Of a DNA stretch of 64,000 bases, positions 29,521 through 43,245 are shown one piece after another. The notes under the pieces are model-generated. The model was not told where the DNA came from and searched no databases. It saw only the letters and a program-made list of their open reading frames with translations. Made by a program: the position numbers and the translations under genes. Source of the stretch: Brachynemurus nebulosus. Its lineage: Eukaryota > Arthropoda > Insecta > Neuroptera > Myrmeleontidae. The first letter of the stretch is position 1. The number at the start of each line of letters is the position of its first letter. Location: positions 60,861,792 to 60,925,791 of the forward strand of contig JAPWDM010000004.1 in assembly GCA_035578155.1 (NCBI GenBank), written 5' to 3'.

Positions 29521-30032
29521 AATAATCAAATTTATATGTAATTAATTACTACAGTTTTTATTATGTGTACAAGAAAATGTCTTCTACGCTGATTTAAATA
29601 ATTGTGGGCGTGTTTTTTTTTTTTTATTATAATGTAATTATTACTAGCTAGTTTAATTACATATTATCAGAGCCAAAATTAACTCTGTAGGTATATAAAC
29701 AGCATATACAGCTGATCCTTTTTTTGTATGGTGGATAGGGACGGCATAAAAAAAATTTCACAAAAAAATATACTTAAAAACTTCATACATACATAGCTAT
29801 AAATAGTATAGTTCGATCCAGATTGAAAAAAAAACTTTTTTAATGCGGTGGGTCGGAACCGCATAAAAAAAAAAGTTTAATCGAAAAAACATATGTAACT
29901 CAAAACGTTCAAATCTTAGAAATTTCCTTAGAAGTTGCTTTTATAAACAAGATAAGGTATTAATTTACACGTAGGAACATTTTATTTCATTTTTATAATA
30001 TTATGAAAATCGAGAACCCCTAGTTCTTATGT

Positions 30033-30225
30033 ACTAGGAAAATAAGAAATGGGAACTGCTTTTTTTTTGGTCATCACTTATTTTTCTATTAGAAAATAAG
30101 TGATGACCAAGCAAAAAACATCTCCCGTTATTTTCTAATAGAAAAACAAGTTATGACTAAAAACAAAAAACAGTTCCCATTTTTTATTTTCCTATCAGAA
30201 AATAAGTGATGACCAAAAAAAAAAA
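30033..30225. repeat. nested palindrome
   Basis: TGGTCATCACTTATTTT and its complement form a perfect inner hairpin near 30081-30113. An outer inverted pair (TAGGAAAATAAGAAATGGGA against TCCCATTTTTTATTTTCCTA) surrounds it. Confidence 0.75.
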
Positions 30226-31085
30226 AAATTATCACGTGTGTTCCAAATTTTGCCGCCCGGGGTCAGTGCCCCTAGTGTAAGTCCGGCCCTGGTATCACTG
30301 ATAGTATTTTTAACAGGAAAGGAACTATTTTACTGCTATTAAAATTAAACATTATCAATAAAAAAATTATTGCGCAATATTATGTATTTTTAGTAACTTA
30401 TAGAGCATTTTTTAAAGAATTTTAATTTTTCTTGAATTTTAAAAAACAAAATTATAAAAATAATTGATTTAATAATACAAAAAAGGAAAAAAATGGACAT
30501 TGTAAATATGAGATAAGAAATCCTAAAAAAAACATTTACAAATGTCATTTTAGTTATCACTGTTATCAGGTTAATTTTGGTCCGAGAGTCCGCCGTATGT
30601 ACATACATAAATCCTTTGTATAAAAGACACATCAATGATTGTGCGTGAGTATACTATTACAGACCTAAAAGGAGCCATCACTTATTTAAGCCAATTTTCC
30701 TGCATCACAGAATGTCGGTTTTGGTTATGATTTTAATTTTTACTCAATTCAAGAATTTACATGGATGAAATCTATATCAAAATGTAGATTTCAACGTATA
30801 CTGAGGTGCCTGCCCAATTAAAAATGATTTTGGCTAATCATATATATTTATATATAAATATTTATGTATTCATGTATGATTATGGCTACTTTGTAAATCT
30901 TCGTCTGATTTGACCTCGAATATTGTAAAATTGTATAGGAATTCATACATGATTAGATCTGATTATGCGTTGCTAATATAAATTAACATATTATGAATCA
31001 GTTTGTTTTCAGGTCTAATTACACGCAAGTCCATGCTTAGTGACACATAAAGTCATATTGCTAATATCAACTCATAACTACCCGT

Positions 31086-31531
31086 CAGTGTTAGCAACCC
31101 TGAAGAGTGAAATTATTGTGCTAGGGTCGTAAAATTATAGTAAATTTGAAAAAATTATAGTAGATTAGAAAAAATAACCGCCAAATTCAATTTTATCGCA
31201 TTTTATATCGGAAGGCGAGAGCGGCGACCTTTTTTTTTTTTTTGCTCGCCAGTTGTCAAAATGCCGGAGGACTATATATATATTGAAATTACGATTCATC
31301 AGCAGTCATCTACTGTATCAGCAGTTATCATTTCGGCGCCAAATGAGAAACATTTTGAAATTAATTACGAAAAATTTGTTTTTTCGGTCTAAAAATATGG
31401 TTTATAAAAATTATAATAGATTTAAGAAATTATAGTAGATTTAAGGATTATTGTAAAGGCATGATAGTACATAGTAGAAAGGATGTAATTATAATATGTC
31501 TACTATAATTATAGTACGGTTGCTAACCCTG
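31086..31531. mobile_element. hAT-type MITE, 446 bp, 8-bp target duplication
   Basis: CAGTGTTAGCAACCCTG at the left and an inverted CAGGGTTAGCAACC at the right, flanked by CTACCCGT at 31078-31085 and 31532-31539. An 8-bp duplication and CAGNG ends are hAT hallmarks. Confidence 0.85.
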
Positions 31532-31772
31532 CTACCCGTAAATATACTTATTATTTTCTTTCTACTTCTGTGACTTATATCCAACTTATATAGACGTATA
31601 TATGATTGATTAGATCTGATCATATTTAACTGTCATTAATTCATCCATGAATAGATAGATATAAATTAATATAAATTTCTGTAACAGCGCTTCATTTTTA
31701 AGTTAACTTCAACTTATATATTACTAGTTAAGGTTTCATCATGACTTGATTGATCTAAAATAAACAAAAAAC

Positions 31773-34390
31773 TCCGTGAGCAGCGGGGCCCCATCACGGA
31801 AGTCGAATTTTTCCCTTCATCTTCGGTATTGAATGTCTACAAACGAAATGTGATTGAAAGTCTACAAGCAATTTGTCATTTTGGTGGTTTCAAAACTGAT
31901 GATGAGTGTCTGGCTGATCGGGGTTTTAAAAAAAGGTTTTAAGTTTTTAAGGGCTGACTCTCAGTAAATTTCAATTTGGTGCCGATAGCAGTTAGCAGGA
32001 AAAAAAAACACAATTCGTACGAGGGCATTCCTACCCATGCTTATCCGCCAACTGCCTTTGTGTTTTATTTTTAAATATTAAAAAAGGACCTTAAATAGTA
32101 AACTGGAAGGCCTTTATGAAGATATTTTTTCTTTCCAAAAAAATCCAAAATTTCTATTTTATAAATAAAATAAAAAATGAAATCAATAACATTTTTTAAA
32201 TTACTTACATATGTATTATTATTTAATTATGTATACGTATTATTAGGGTGTGCCAAAAAAAAATTTGTTTTTTCCTCGCTCTCCGCTCAAAATATCGTAG
32301 GCTATGTCTAGACAAAAATCCTCACCAAAGCGCAGCTCAAAATTTCAATTTTTAGAAGTGCATCATCGAATCTAAAGTTTTCCCATTTAAATAACACAGG
32401 AAAAACGATTTTTTATGTTATTTACTCCTGCAAACTATGAAGAAATTGTTTCCATAAAATGAATCAAAGTACCTTATTAAGCATTAAATTTTGGACAAAA
32501 AATTTCATTGAGTCAAATTTCTATCACCAATATTTCACTTTCTACAGAACCCTAAAATTTAAATTTCTTGAAATTTTACTTTTTTTTACATTTTTAAGCT
32601 AAACTATTAAAGATAGGACAAAAAGTTAAATGACAATTTTGTAGTCCAACTGACGCTTTACAAAAAAGTTCCTTACAAATTTTTCGTATTACAAACAGTT
32701 ACAAAGTTACAGACCCTCAAAATTTATTTTACTTTTTTTTCTCCAAAATGTAAAAAATTAAGCTGTTACAGTTGGTGTCATGAAAAAATCTGAACCGAAG
32801 ATTATGACAGAAATTTGTTTTGAGACCTCGAGAAACCAAAAATGACCTTCATTAAAATTTCTTTTCGATGCTGTAAAAAAAAATTAAAAAATTTTTGAAA
32901 TTTGGCCAATTTTTGCAAAAAAGCACTAAAAATGGCGAAAGATGGCCAAAATTTGGGCTTCCAGAAATCAGACATATATATGCAAATTTTAATGAAGGTA
33001 ATTTTTGGTTTCTCGAGGTCTCAAAACAAATTTCTGTCATAATCTTAGGTTCAGATTTTTTCATGACACCAGCTGTAACAGCTGAATTTCCATTTTGGAG
33101 AAAAAAAAGTAAAATAAATTTTGAGGGTCTGTAACTTTGTAACTGTTTGTAATACGAAAAATTTGTAAGGAACTTTTTTGTAAAGCATCAGTTGGACTAC
33201 ATATAATTGTCATTTAACTTTTTGTCCTATCTTTAATAGTTTAGCTTAAAAATGAAAAAAAAAGTAAAATTTCAAGAAATTTTTTTTTTTTAAGGCTCTG
33301 TAGAAAGTGAAATGTTGGTAATAGAAATTTGGCTCAATGAAATTTTTTTTCCAAAATTTAATACTTAATAAGGTGCTTTGATTCATTTTATGGAAAAATA
33401 ATTTCTTCATAGTTCGCAGGAGTAAATAACATAAAAAATCGTTTTTCCTGTGTTATTTAAATAGGAAAACTTTAGATTCGTTGATGCACCTCTAAAAATT
33501 GGAATTTTGAGCTGCGCTTTGGTGAGGATGTTTTTTTAGACGTATCCTACGGTATTTTGAGCGGAGAGCGATTTTTTTTTTTGGCACACCCTAATGTATT
33601 ATATTATATTATATGTATATGTTGTATGTATTACGTATGTATTGTATTTGTTCATTTTTTTAAAATTTTTAAATTTACTTATTCACCTTCTTGTCTTATA
33701 GTATAAATATAAAGCATTTTAAACACATTTAACGATACATTGAATTCCGATGTAAAACTGGAAGAAGTGGGGGGAATAGTAATGTGGGATCCCTAAAAGG
33801 CACTAACTGGGTACTAACTCAATACATGTACAAAATTTCAGCTCTCTACGTTTACTCAGAGAGTCTCTAGGCGTGTTAGAAAAAAGGCAAAAAAAATCAA
33901 AGAAATATTGGCATAAAAATCATGGGGGTAAGGGTTAAAAGTTGAAACCTCCAAAAAGCAGTGGCTGGCTATTAACTTAACCTGTACACAAAATTTCAGC
34001 GCTCTAGGTTTATTTGGGGAGATTTTGACCCGAACGAAACTGTTAAAAAACAAGAAAAATCATGTTCTTTTTGGTATAAATTTGGTGGGGGTAAGGGTTA
34101 AAAGTTGAGAGCCCCAAAAGGCACCCCCTTGATACTAACTCAATCCGAATACAAAACTTCAGCCCTCTAGGTTTATTTGGGTGACCTGTGCGAGTAGTAC
34201 AAACTTTGAAAACGTCGAAAAATCATGAAATTGTAGCTTAAAAATGAGGGGGGTGAAGGTACAATATCAGAACCTCCAAAAAGCAGAACCTAGGTACGGA
34301 CTCTTTAAGCACACCAAATTTCAACCCTCTACGTTAATTCTGAAGGGCTGGGGGGCCGTTAGATCCAGCCAAAATAGTTTTTTTTTTTAA
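31773..34390. repeat. dispersed repeat family C, copy 1 (interrupted)
   Basis: Starts CCGTGAGCAGCGGGGCCCCA followed by TCACGG, which pairs with its first six bases as a hairpin. Aligns with 58250-59340 on both sides of the 32246-33591 insertion. The 3' part holds about four degenerate 140-bp tandem units with CCAAAAGGCACC and TTCAGCCCTCTAGGTTTA. Confidence 0.75.
32246..33591. mobile_element. TA-flanked inverted-repeat element, 1346 bp
   Basis: GGGTGTGCCAAAAAAAAATT at the left, inverted at the right, TA flanks. Arms of about 620 bp (32246-32866 and 32984-33591) pair almost throughout around a loop of about 117 nt. Copy 2 of family C lacks it. No protein. Confidence 0.88.
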
Positions 34391-34623
34391 CAAAAATGTT
34401 ATTTAAAAATAATAGTAGGTACAACAGAAATCAAACGAACATATGTTAGTGAACTGTGTTAGCTAACAATGTTCGTCTCAGTGTGTACCCGGGGTCAGGA
34501 TATCCGTCAAAGACCACAGCAACGTTCCGTCCGAAATGATTGATGGTACTAAACTCAAATTAGCTTAGATCGATCTAAATTATGTCCAAAACAAATGCAG
34601 TATTCCAATTTTTGGATTTTTAA

Positions 34624-35498
34624 GGGGGACCACTAGTGTGACATTTTGAAAAAATTGGAAATTTTTTTTTGCATGTTTTGATAGTCTATACCTTTAAAAA
34701 TAACGTACTAAAATTTCAAGTGCGTATCTCAAATAGTTTTTGAGTTACAACCATCTGAAGAGCGAATTCTGATTTTCATTGTTAACTTTGAGGTATTGAG
34801 AAATGTATGAAGGTTGATAGTTCGGGAGTTTTTGGACGTGGCTGCCAGTCACATGTTGTGCAGCAACTAGATCCTGGCACATTTAAACGACTCATCTAGT
34901 TTTACTATGACCGTTATAGTGAGTACATCATAAATATAATTTTAGTAAAAATTCTCAGTGATTAAAACTAAAACGTAAGATAAAGAAAAACTACATTTTT
35001 CAAATTTCTGCAGCTATAACTCGAAGACAAATCATCCGATCGATTTAATTCTTGTTGCAGCTTCTTTTATATATGTTTCTTCGTGCCATGAACCTCCAGT
35101 TTTCTGATCGAATAAAAAATGTAATTTTCGCAGGCCAAACATCATCAAATTTTCGAGCAAAATTTGAAAGTATTTTAAAAACTCCGCCATTTTGTTAAAT
35201 TTCAACTTTTTTTCGATTGAGGTTCACGGCACGAGCAATACCTTCTAGTTTAATAGGCTTTTTGGTTTTTTTTGATTTCAGGCACTGTGAAGGTCGCTAT
35301 CACTTCAGCAGTGGGGGAACTTGGGAGATCTCGAATAACTCATTGAATTTCCAGTTTTTTTGTCCAAAAATTTTATCTTGAATTTATTATATATCAATGA
35401 ATATATCCTTAAAATATTAAAACATTTCATACAGTAGTTTTCTTTAAAAAAATTCCCAAAAATCACCTTTTTTTCAGGCGGTCACACTAGTGGCCCCC
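34624..35498. mobile_element. TTAA-flanked MITE, 875 bp
   Basis: GGGGGACCACTAGTGTGAC at the left, GTCACACTAGTGGCCCCC at the right, TTAA at 34620-34623 and 35499-35502. The interior has AT-rich arms and no open frame. Confidence 0.85.
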
Positions 35499-35997
35499 TT
35501 AAGATTTGTGACTAAACTATATGGCCTACAGACGTCGTTCTTTGCTTAAATTTATACTAATTACCTCTGCTACATCTTTTTATGATTTTACCCCTAAAAT
35601 GAGTATTTTCTCCAATATCAGGGCCAAAAATTTACCAAATCTTAAAATTTCACTTTTTTGGAAAAAATTGTCAATTTTTGGATAGCTGTATCTTGGTAAG
35701 TATTGAACCTACAGAGCTGGTTCTGGTCTCAAATCATAGCAATTTTTATCTACTTTAAAAATGTATAGATTGTCTTTTTTTATTAAAGGCGTAGTTTAGG
35801 ACATATTTTGAGAATACCAGAAAAAGTGCGAAAATTTCGCGGTTTTTCGAGTGCTGCAAAGTTAGCACAGGTCTTTCGAAGCTGCAAACTTGGATGTACA
35901 GTACTGGTAGTGGTCCTAACAACATATTAAAAAATCAGAACTAGCCGTTCGTCTGCGATTTTAGCGAATTCTAGTGTTAAATATGACTGACCTATAT

Positions 35998-37234
35998 GTA
36001 AATTTAAATAAATTTTCATTTTGATTTTTATTCAGTGTTTTTTAACAACTCTAACAAAAAGCATAAGGCTTTCTTTTCCTTAATCAATTAAAAATAAAAT
36101 TTTACGTACTTACAGGAGCTTTAAAAAGAACAAGAAGATATATTTTAGTAGATTTTACTAAAATTTTCTAATTGTAAGAATACATGAAAGCATTTACTGA
36201 CAACGAAAATTTTGAGAGAACCTTTTACATTATGTTACGTGTCTTACAACGTTTCATTATTTTTTAGTGAATTCAAAATAAATTCTGGTTTTGATATATT
36301 ATCATCTAATAATGAATTATAGGAAATTAGGATACGATTGCTTAAAATTTTTAGCAACCACGCGAATCTTTGATATTAAATGGCAAGGAATTTAAGTTCT
36401 GGTTTCGACTGACGAAAGAAGCACCAATGCATACTCACAAAAGAATTGAAGACAATATTAAATTTGCAACTATTCAATTTCAACAATGAACCAATATTGT
36501 TGATAACATTAAAATTCTCTATCATTGGGTCATTTCACGATAATTTTAACATACACGGCAACTGTGCATAGAATTATCTCTCATGTGGCTTATTACATCG
36601 CATCTTTAAACATAAAAATTTCAGTTTCAAGGTAATCGTTCTGAAATATTTAGAAACAGAGAAAGATTTTACTCCATCTGTTTTTTTCGAATTAATATTT
36701 GACTATTTCATTAGTATTTCATTAAAATTTTGTTTTTTATCAGGCTGATAGTTTTCCACTTCCCGTCTCATTTCATTAACATATAAATAACGTATAAAAA
36801 TACACCATACGAAAGCAACATAAAAACTTGCATTGAATTAATTTTGCCGTAATAATATTCTTAATGTAAGAGATAAGGTATGTATTTAGCATGCAGCAGT
36901 AAAGATGTATTTTTTTTTTAGGAAAAACAGGACAAAGAATATAAATTAAAAACTCTTTAAATTCACTAAAAAATAATGGAACGTTGTAAGGCACGTAACA
37001 TAATGTAAAAGGTTCTCTCAAAATTTTCGTTGTCAGTAATTGCTTTCATGTATTCTTACAATTAGAAAATTTTAGTAAAATCTACTAAAATATATCTTCT
37101 TGTTATTTTTAAAGCCTTTGTAAATACGTAAACTTTTATTTTTAGTTGATTAAGAAAAAGAAAGCCTTATGCTTTTTGTTAGAGTTATTAAAAAACTGCA
37201 CAAAAATCAAAATGAAAATTTATTTAAATTTACA
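35998..37234. mobile_element. inverted-repeat element, 1237 bp, TA-flanked
   Basis: TGTAAATTTAAATAAATTTT at the left, inverted at the right. The paired arms run about 290 bp each (to about 36290 and from about 36945) around a 650-bp unrelated centre without a gene. Confidence 0.8.
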
Positions 37235-37787
37235 TACATACATACATATATTTATATAAATTAGTACCATATTTTGTAAAAAAAAAAAATATTAAATTAT
37301 TACGATTATTACTATTACAAGAATTAAGGTTACAATAGTAATTAATATAAATGATAATTTTTAACTTTTTATAATAATTTTTACAAATTTGATATTTATT
37401 TGACATTCATAACCACTATTTTTTAAAACTTTTTTTCTTTTATTTACATATTGCTATCCTTACTTCCGTTTTTCCCGCAGAGATTACAGCGTCACAACAA
37501 AACATACTTAGTAAGAGATTTTTCTCACCAATGGAAACAGTATAGGCGTTGAAGATTGTTATACACGATCCTGGTTGAAACCTAGATTTTGACGTAAATT
37601 TCATCCATGTTTTCCATGACTTAAGTAAACATTAAAAATCATAACCAGAAATTAGGTCATATTTGTGACGTGGGCAAAATTAGCTTAAAAAAATGGTGGC
37701 TCCTTTTGAGTCTGTAGTAGTACTATTCACGCACAAAAAGTCGTTCATGTATCTTATACATAGGAATTGTATGTGGTGGGCTCTCCA

Positions 37788-40022
37788 ACTATTTGATATC
37801 TAACTTTTATTTTCATGAACAATTTTTTTTATAAAAATAAAAATGATCAATTAATCGAAAAAAAAAAAATCGTAATTACCCATTTATTTGTACACGGTAA
37901 GTAATTTTTGCAATGTTTTCCCTACCAGTTTAAATGTAGAGTGAGAATTTGATAGAAAGAGTACAGAAATAATCAATTTTTTTTCTTAATGAAAGGCTAA
38001 TAAAATTTTTATTATTTTGCTAGTTTCGTAAGGCTGTCAACGGCAAAAATAACCGACCCATAAAATAACTAATTGTATTGGAGACTGAAAATGTTCTAAT
38101 CATAGCATAACCGCATGTATTTTAAGGTGGATGCACTGGAAGATTTCATACACCTTTACTTGTCAGTTGCCACATTTCTTTTGTATCTAATATTGTTTGC
38201 CTATTGGGAATCAAAAATAATTTTGTCATATTTGCATGTATCTTAACTGGAAATTATCACATTTTTGTCTGATTGTTTCCGTTCCGGTACCTGTTGATCG
38301 GTTATTCATTCTGTCATTCGGTTATTATAAATAAGTAATAATGGGACACACATCATTGTAGTTCTTGATTATATAAATTATGTAATTGAAGAGATACAAT
38401 TTTTTATATACACCGAATCCTCAGTATATATACCCCCACGTGAGGTGAGTTTCACTGCAAGGTATAATCACAGAGTTCAGAGAGTACATTGTTATCTCAA
38501 CCAAAAAAGGATAGACAATTTGTTATGTCCAAGGGGCCAAACTGCTATATGATAGTATTCCGACTGTAGCAGAAAGGTGACGTAAAATCCCCTCTACTTC
38601 GCACCACTATGTTGTGTAGGTACACACTGTTTGTAGTGGTGTGGGTTTGATGTTTGCTTCTGTGTGCGTATTGTAACGCGATGGGGGGCCAGCCTGTATT
38701 AGTTAGATATAAAATGTCTATTAAACTTTTGTATATTGATGTGAAAACATATTATTTTATTAGTTTGTAGATTTAGCTTCGGAACCCCAACCACCGCGTG
38801 TACAGTTTATGATGTTGAACTTAAGGTTCGCGGAATATTAGTCCCTGTATTATTTATGCGCAGAAGATGAACGTGAGTCCGGAAAGGTTGTAAAATAAAT
38901 ACATTTTGTACGACCGTAAAACACTTTATTGATTGTTGATTTTAATTAATTTATTGCGGTATGAAATGTACATAAAGGTTCAAACAACAAAACATTTATC
39001 ACACATTGTGTAAAATACAGTAAAATCCGATGTGTCTAATAGAGTATTATAAAATACCCCTGTCGCAGCATCCTGCATAACATAGTGAATTTCCGTTTAT
39101 AAAAATCCGTTTTTCTGTGATTTTTCACCCTTTTAAGTGATTTTTCCTTCTCTTTCTAATGGTGTAAATAAATGTCGCTAAAATTTTTTAACTTGAGACA
39201 ATTTTGGCAAAAAACTAATTTTTTTCACGGAAAATAACCAACAATCCGACATGGCTGGCTAATGAACATGGTTATAGATAATTATATAATCTACAAAAAG
39301 TTCCTTACAAAATTTTTGTCAGATTCGCGGTTACAGCGTTAATTGAGTAAATATTTTTGACCTTCAAATCATCTTTGATCACTTTTCGAGGTCGGCCCGC
39401 GTAACCGGACAAGAGATGGTCTGGCCGACAAAGCAGTTTAGTAACTTCGAATGGTAAACTATTAAATGAAAAATGAAATTTTCTTTAAATCGGACTTCCA
39501 ACATTTTCACCAAATTTCGTAAAAGTAGGACATTTCGTTTAAGAATATCGTGCGGTAATCAAACACAGAATAAAATTTTTTTAATTACAACAATATTTTT
39601 TTTGGGATATATAAATTTCACGAAGAATTTTTTTAAGCTAAAGTCATTTTATGTATTACAATTTTTCCATTCCTATATGTAACAGACGGAAAAAATAATC
39701 TTGTTTTGTTCTATATCCACGCTTATAGTACAAACCAAGAATTATAAACTGAAAGTACAAAACAATACTAAGGGAATATGGATCTATAGTTCAATTTTTG
39801 CAATCATGAGAATATTAATTATCATTTTACTCCGAAATTCGAGGTCAGATTTCTATGAAATTGTATTGTATGACAACTAACTTATTTACAAGTAAAAAAT
39901 TATTTTCAATTTGGTAATAAAATGTAAAATAAATAAGATATGAATTTTTAAACTTTCAAATCGCAATAACTCAAAAGTAGAAAAAGTGGATATAGAACAG
40001 ACCAATATTAGAGCAGCGATAT
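37788..40022. other. AT-rich non-coding stretch
   Basis: No gene. 38401-38530 shares short blocks with 22927 and with family A. 38700-38940 is more complex and LTR-like in feel, but no second copy or boundaries are visible. Confidence 0.3.
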
Positions 40023-40023
40023 A

Positions 40024-40603
40024 TAGACTCTCGTTAATTCAAACCTGCGATAATTCGAACCTCTACACGGGGAGAAAATTCCTATAAAAATTACTGTGCT
40101 CATACTACAATCGACGTGTAACAGGCAAACATATCCAATTTTTTGTACGGTAAAATTATAAAAATTACAGTAATATAACTGTAATTTATTATAATTTTAC
40201 CGTACAAAAATTGGATATGTTCGCCTGTTACACGTCGATTGTAGTATGAGCACAGTAATTTTTATAGGAATTTTCTCTCCGTGTATAATTCAAAGTTATC
40301 ACGAGTTCCCTACAAAATCTCTTTATATTTCGAACTAAATCAATACATTTTTATGCACTTGGTAATTCAAACGAAAAAATCATTGCTACGTAACAAAACG
40401 ACGCGTTAATTCGAACTCATCGGCGCCAAACACTCGACAATTCAAAGTTGCAGAAAGAAAGAGACAGAAAGATTGTAAGTACGTTTATACATTTTGATTG
40501 ATTTTGAAATTTGAACCATTTGAACCATTTGATATTTCAAACACTCGAAAATTCGTAATATTTTAAGAGTCCCTCGAGTTTCGAATTAACGAGAGTCAGC
40601 TGT
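40024..40603. mobile_element. pogo/Tigger-like MITE, interrupted by a palindrome
   Basis: GACTCTCGTTAATTCAAACC at the left pairs with the right end TTCGAATTAACGAGAGTC. AATTCGAAC-like motifs recur in the interior. Confidence 0.65.
40066..40283. mobile_element. near-perfect palindromic MITE, 218 bp
   Basis: CACGGGGAGAAAATTCCTAT at the left, inverted at the right with almost no mismatches over about 100 bp, TA flanks. It can fold into one long hairpin. Confidence 0.88.
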
Positions 40604-41316
40604 ATATAATCCCGGGAGATTTCTTTTGGAACTGTAAAAAAAGGACTTTCTTCGGAACCCTAAAAAAATGGCATAATTATAAGATACAAACCTGATACAA
40701 AATCAACGAAATGTATATACATAATATGTATATGACTATACAAGCTATTTAGCTATCACATAATATTATGTATCCTTCAGTATCTATAAGTACCCATTAC
40801 ATATATACCTATACGTTCAGTTATAATATAAACGAAGTAAATAAAAAAATCATTTATAAAAATTAATTTTTCTCGGAAACCAGTGGACGTAGAATAATGG
40901 TTCAAAAACTTTTCTCGACTTTTTCTCGTGTTTTTAACGATGTAAAAAAGCCGCAAAAACTTTTGAACTTGGGGAAATTTTAGCAGAAAACTAAAAAAAT
41001 TTATAAAAATTAGTTTTTCTTAAAAACTAGTTCGCATAGAACAATACTACAAGAACCTTTTTTATGTAATTTTTTCTCTTCTTTCCAACGGTGTAAAAAA
41101 AATGTCGCAGAAACTTTTAAATTGTAGTAAATTTTGGTAAAAAACTCATTCATTTTCACGAAAAATGCTCAAAAAACCACGTTTCTGATATCGGACGTAT
41201 CTGGCTGAAGAACTCATCCAAGATTTTGCACTTCCAATGTTTTCACCAAATTTCATAAAAGTAGAAGTTTTTGTTCGAACGCTATCGCCTTGATACATAA
41301 ATACATAAATACGTAA

Positions 41317-41431
<115 letters not shown>

Positions 41432-42622
41432 TGTGAGTTTTTCAGGAGTTGCCATTCGATTTATTCGTAAAATATGCATCTAATCGAAAAAAAGTTTATA
41501 CCAAAAATATTCGAAATAGAGGGGGCCATTCAGGAAAAATTGTTCCAGACTTCTAGGACTCACGGTTTTTTTGGAATAGAAAAATTTTTTTTTAAATTGG
41601 AACATATGTTGAGATGTTTCTTAAAAATTAGTTTATTACTTCAAACTACCAATTATGCTAAAATTTTCATTATTCTATTTCAAATTTTTGAGAAATTGCA
41701 TTTTTAAGTTTTAATTTTCAAAACCCGTGGTAAGGTTTGTCTAAACGAACGCATAACATACGATTTATTTTTAATTTATACTAAAAAAAAAAAAAAATAC
41801 GAAATAAATTGTAATGGTATATTCACATTAGCCTCTTACAGTAACAGAAAATTTATTAATTAAATACATTAATTATCAAAATAATTTGTAGTTTTTCCTC
41901 AAATATTCAACTTAATATTTAATAAACAGGCCATCACATTACAACTGTGATTGTAATATTTAATTTTACACCATATTAAAGAAGTCAAAATTTCTTACGT
42001 GTGAAGTTGGCATTACTAGATTCATAGATTAGGCAATATGGATGTAGAGATGTACAAACAGCTGTCATATTTGTCAAACTTAAATTTTTAAACTCTTTTT
42101 TTAAAAAACGAAAGTAAAAAATTGTCCAAAAAAATATTTTTAATATAAAAATTTTCGGGATTGCGGTATGTATTTATGCCGTGTGTAATCAAATTGCCTA
42201 ATTGTTTTATTGCTTCCGAGACTACTAAAGCAGCGAAAGCATTGTGATGAGTTTTGAAAAATAAAAAATTTTTCCCCTCCAAAATAAAATTTTTTACGCA
42301 CATTTTACGTTTTAGAGCTTCCTGAATAATTTTGGTTTGGTGTCTGTCCGTCTGTGTGTTACCAGTTTGCACCAAGTGACATAACTTCTGAACTATTCAA
42401 TTCATTTTTATGAAATTATCAGAAATTATGCGGTCTGCTTCCTAGATGGTCCCCTACAAATTTCATTGCATTCGGAGTAATAGTATCCACGGCACTACCA
42501 TGAAATCCCATTAAATGTCAATATCTTATTTACTGTTAGTCCCATTTCGCTCAATTTTTTATGAATCGTTTTGTTCTTTTATTTTTATTAATTTACGTAC
42601 CTATATTAAATTACACAAAGAT

Positions 42623-42780
42623 AAATAATAAACAAATATTTTACTTCGCAAAAATACCACTTTTATTTTGAAACTGTGACAATATTGTTTCGAACCGTCA
42701 GTTCATTTTCAAACAGTTTTCAAACAGAGTTTCAAAATAAAAGTGGTATTTTTGCGAAGTAAAATATTTGTTTATTATTT
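42623..42780. repeat. perfect 52-bp inverted repeat
   Basis: Arms 42623-42674 and 42729-42780 (ATTTTACTTCGCAAAAATAC core) are exact complements around a 54-nt loop. ATTACACAAAGAT occurs directly repeated outside at 42610 and 42823. Confidence 0.85.
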
Positions 42781-42924
42781 ACAAATATGGAATACTATAA
42801 AGTAACGCTCAAATCTATTAATATTACACAAAGATATATTGGGCATTAAATTACCAATGTGCTTTTACAAGTACGAGAAAGCTGTGTGCCACAACCCATT
42901 GACAGCGTACAGTGGAATTTCGGA

Positions 42925-43101
42925 GATTTTCCAATCGCAAATTGTCCATATTTCAGTGTTAGGGATTTAAACATCGTATGTTTACGTCACACGAACATTG
43001 TATTCACAAAAATTGTGTGTTTGCAGTATTCGTGTGACGTAAACATGCGATGTTTAAATCCCTATCACTGAAATATGGACAATTTTTGATTGGACAATCT
43101 T
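42925..43101. repeat. short inverted-repeat element
   Basis: ATATTTCAGTGTTAGGGATT and TGTTTACGTCACACGAA on the left arm, complementary on the right arm, loop about 30 nt. Confidence 0.8.
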
Positions 43102-43245
43102 GAACCACTTGTCATTTTATCGTTACTTATTTCGTTTTAATTAATATTTAAAATTTTTCAGGATATAAAATAAAATACATTTTTCATAGAATAAGATTGT
43201 TTATTTTTTCCGGCAAACATCGAAATTACAATATATCGACGTATT

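Larger units (their letters stand above)
30583..37787. repeat. pair of about 220-bp inverted repeats 7.2 kb apart
   Basis: 30583-30800 (GAGAGTCCGCCGTATG, AGACCTAAAAGGAGCCATCA) is matched in reverse by 37570-37787 (GATGGTGGCTCCTTTT-like text, GGTGGGCTCTCC). The same ends bound the compact element at 46303-47110. Either a large decayed element or two half-copies. Confidence 0.5.

Noticed and set aside
38699..38940. Possible solo LTR
   Set aside because: No matching second copy, TG...CA ends or target duplication could be defined.
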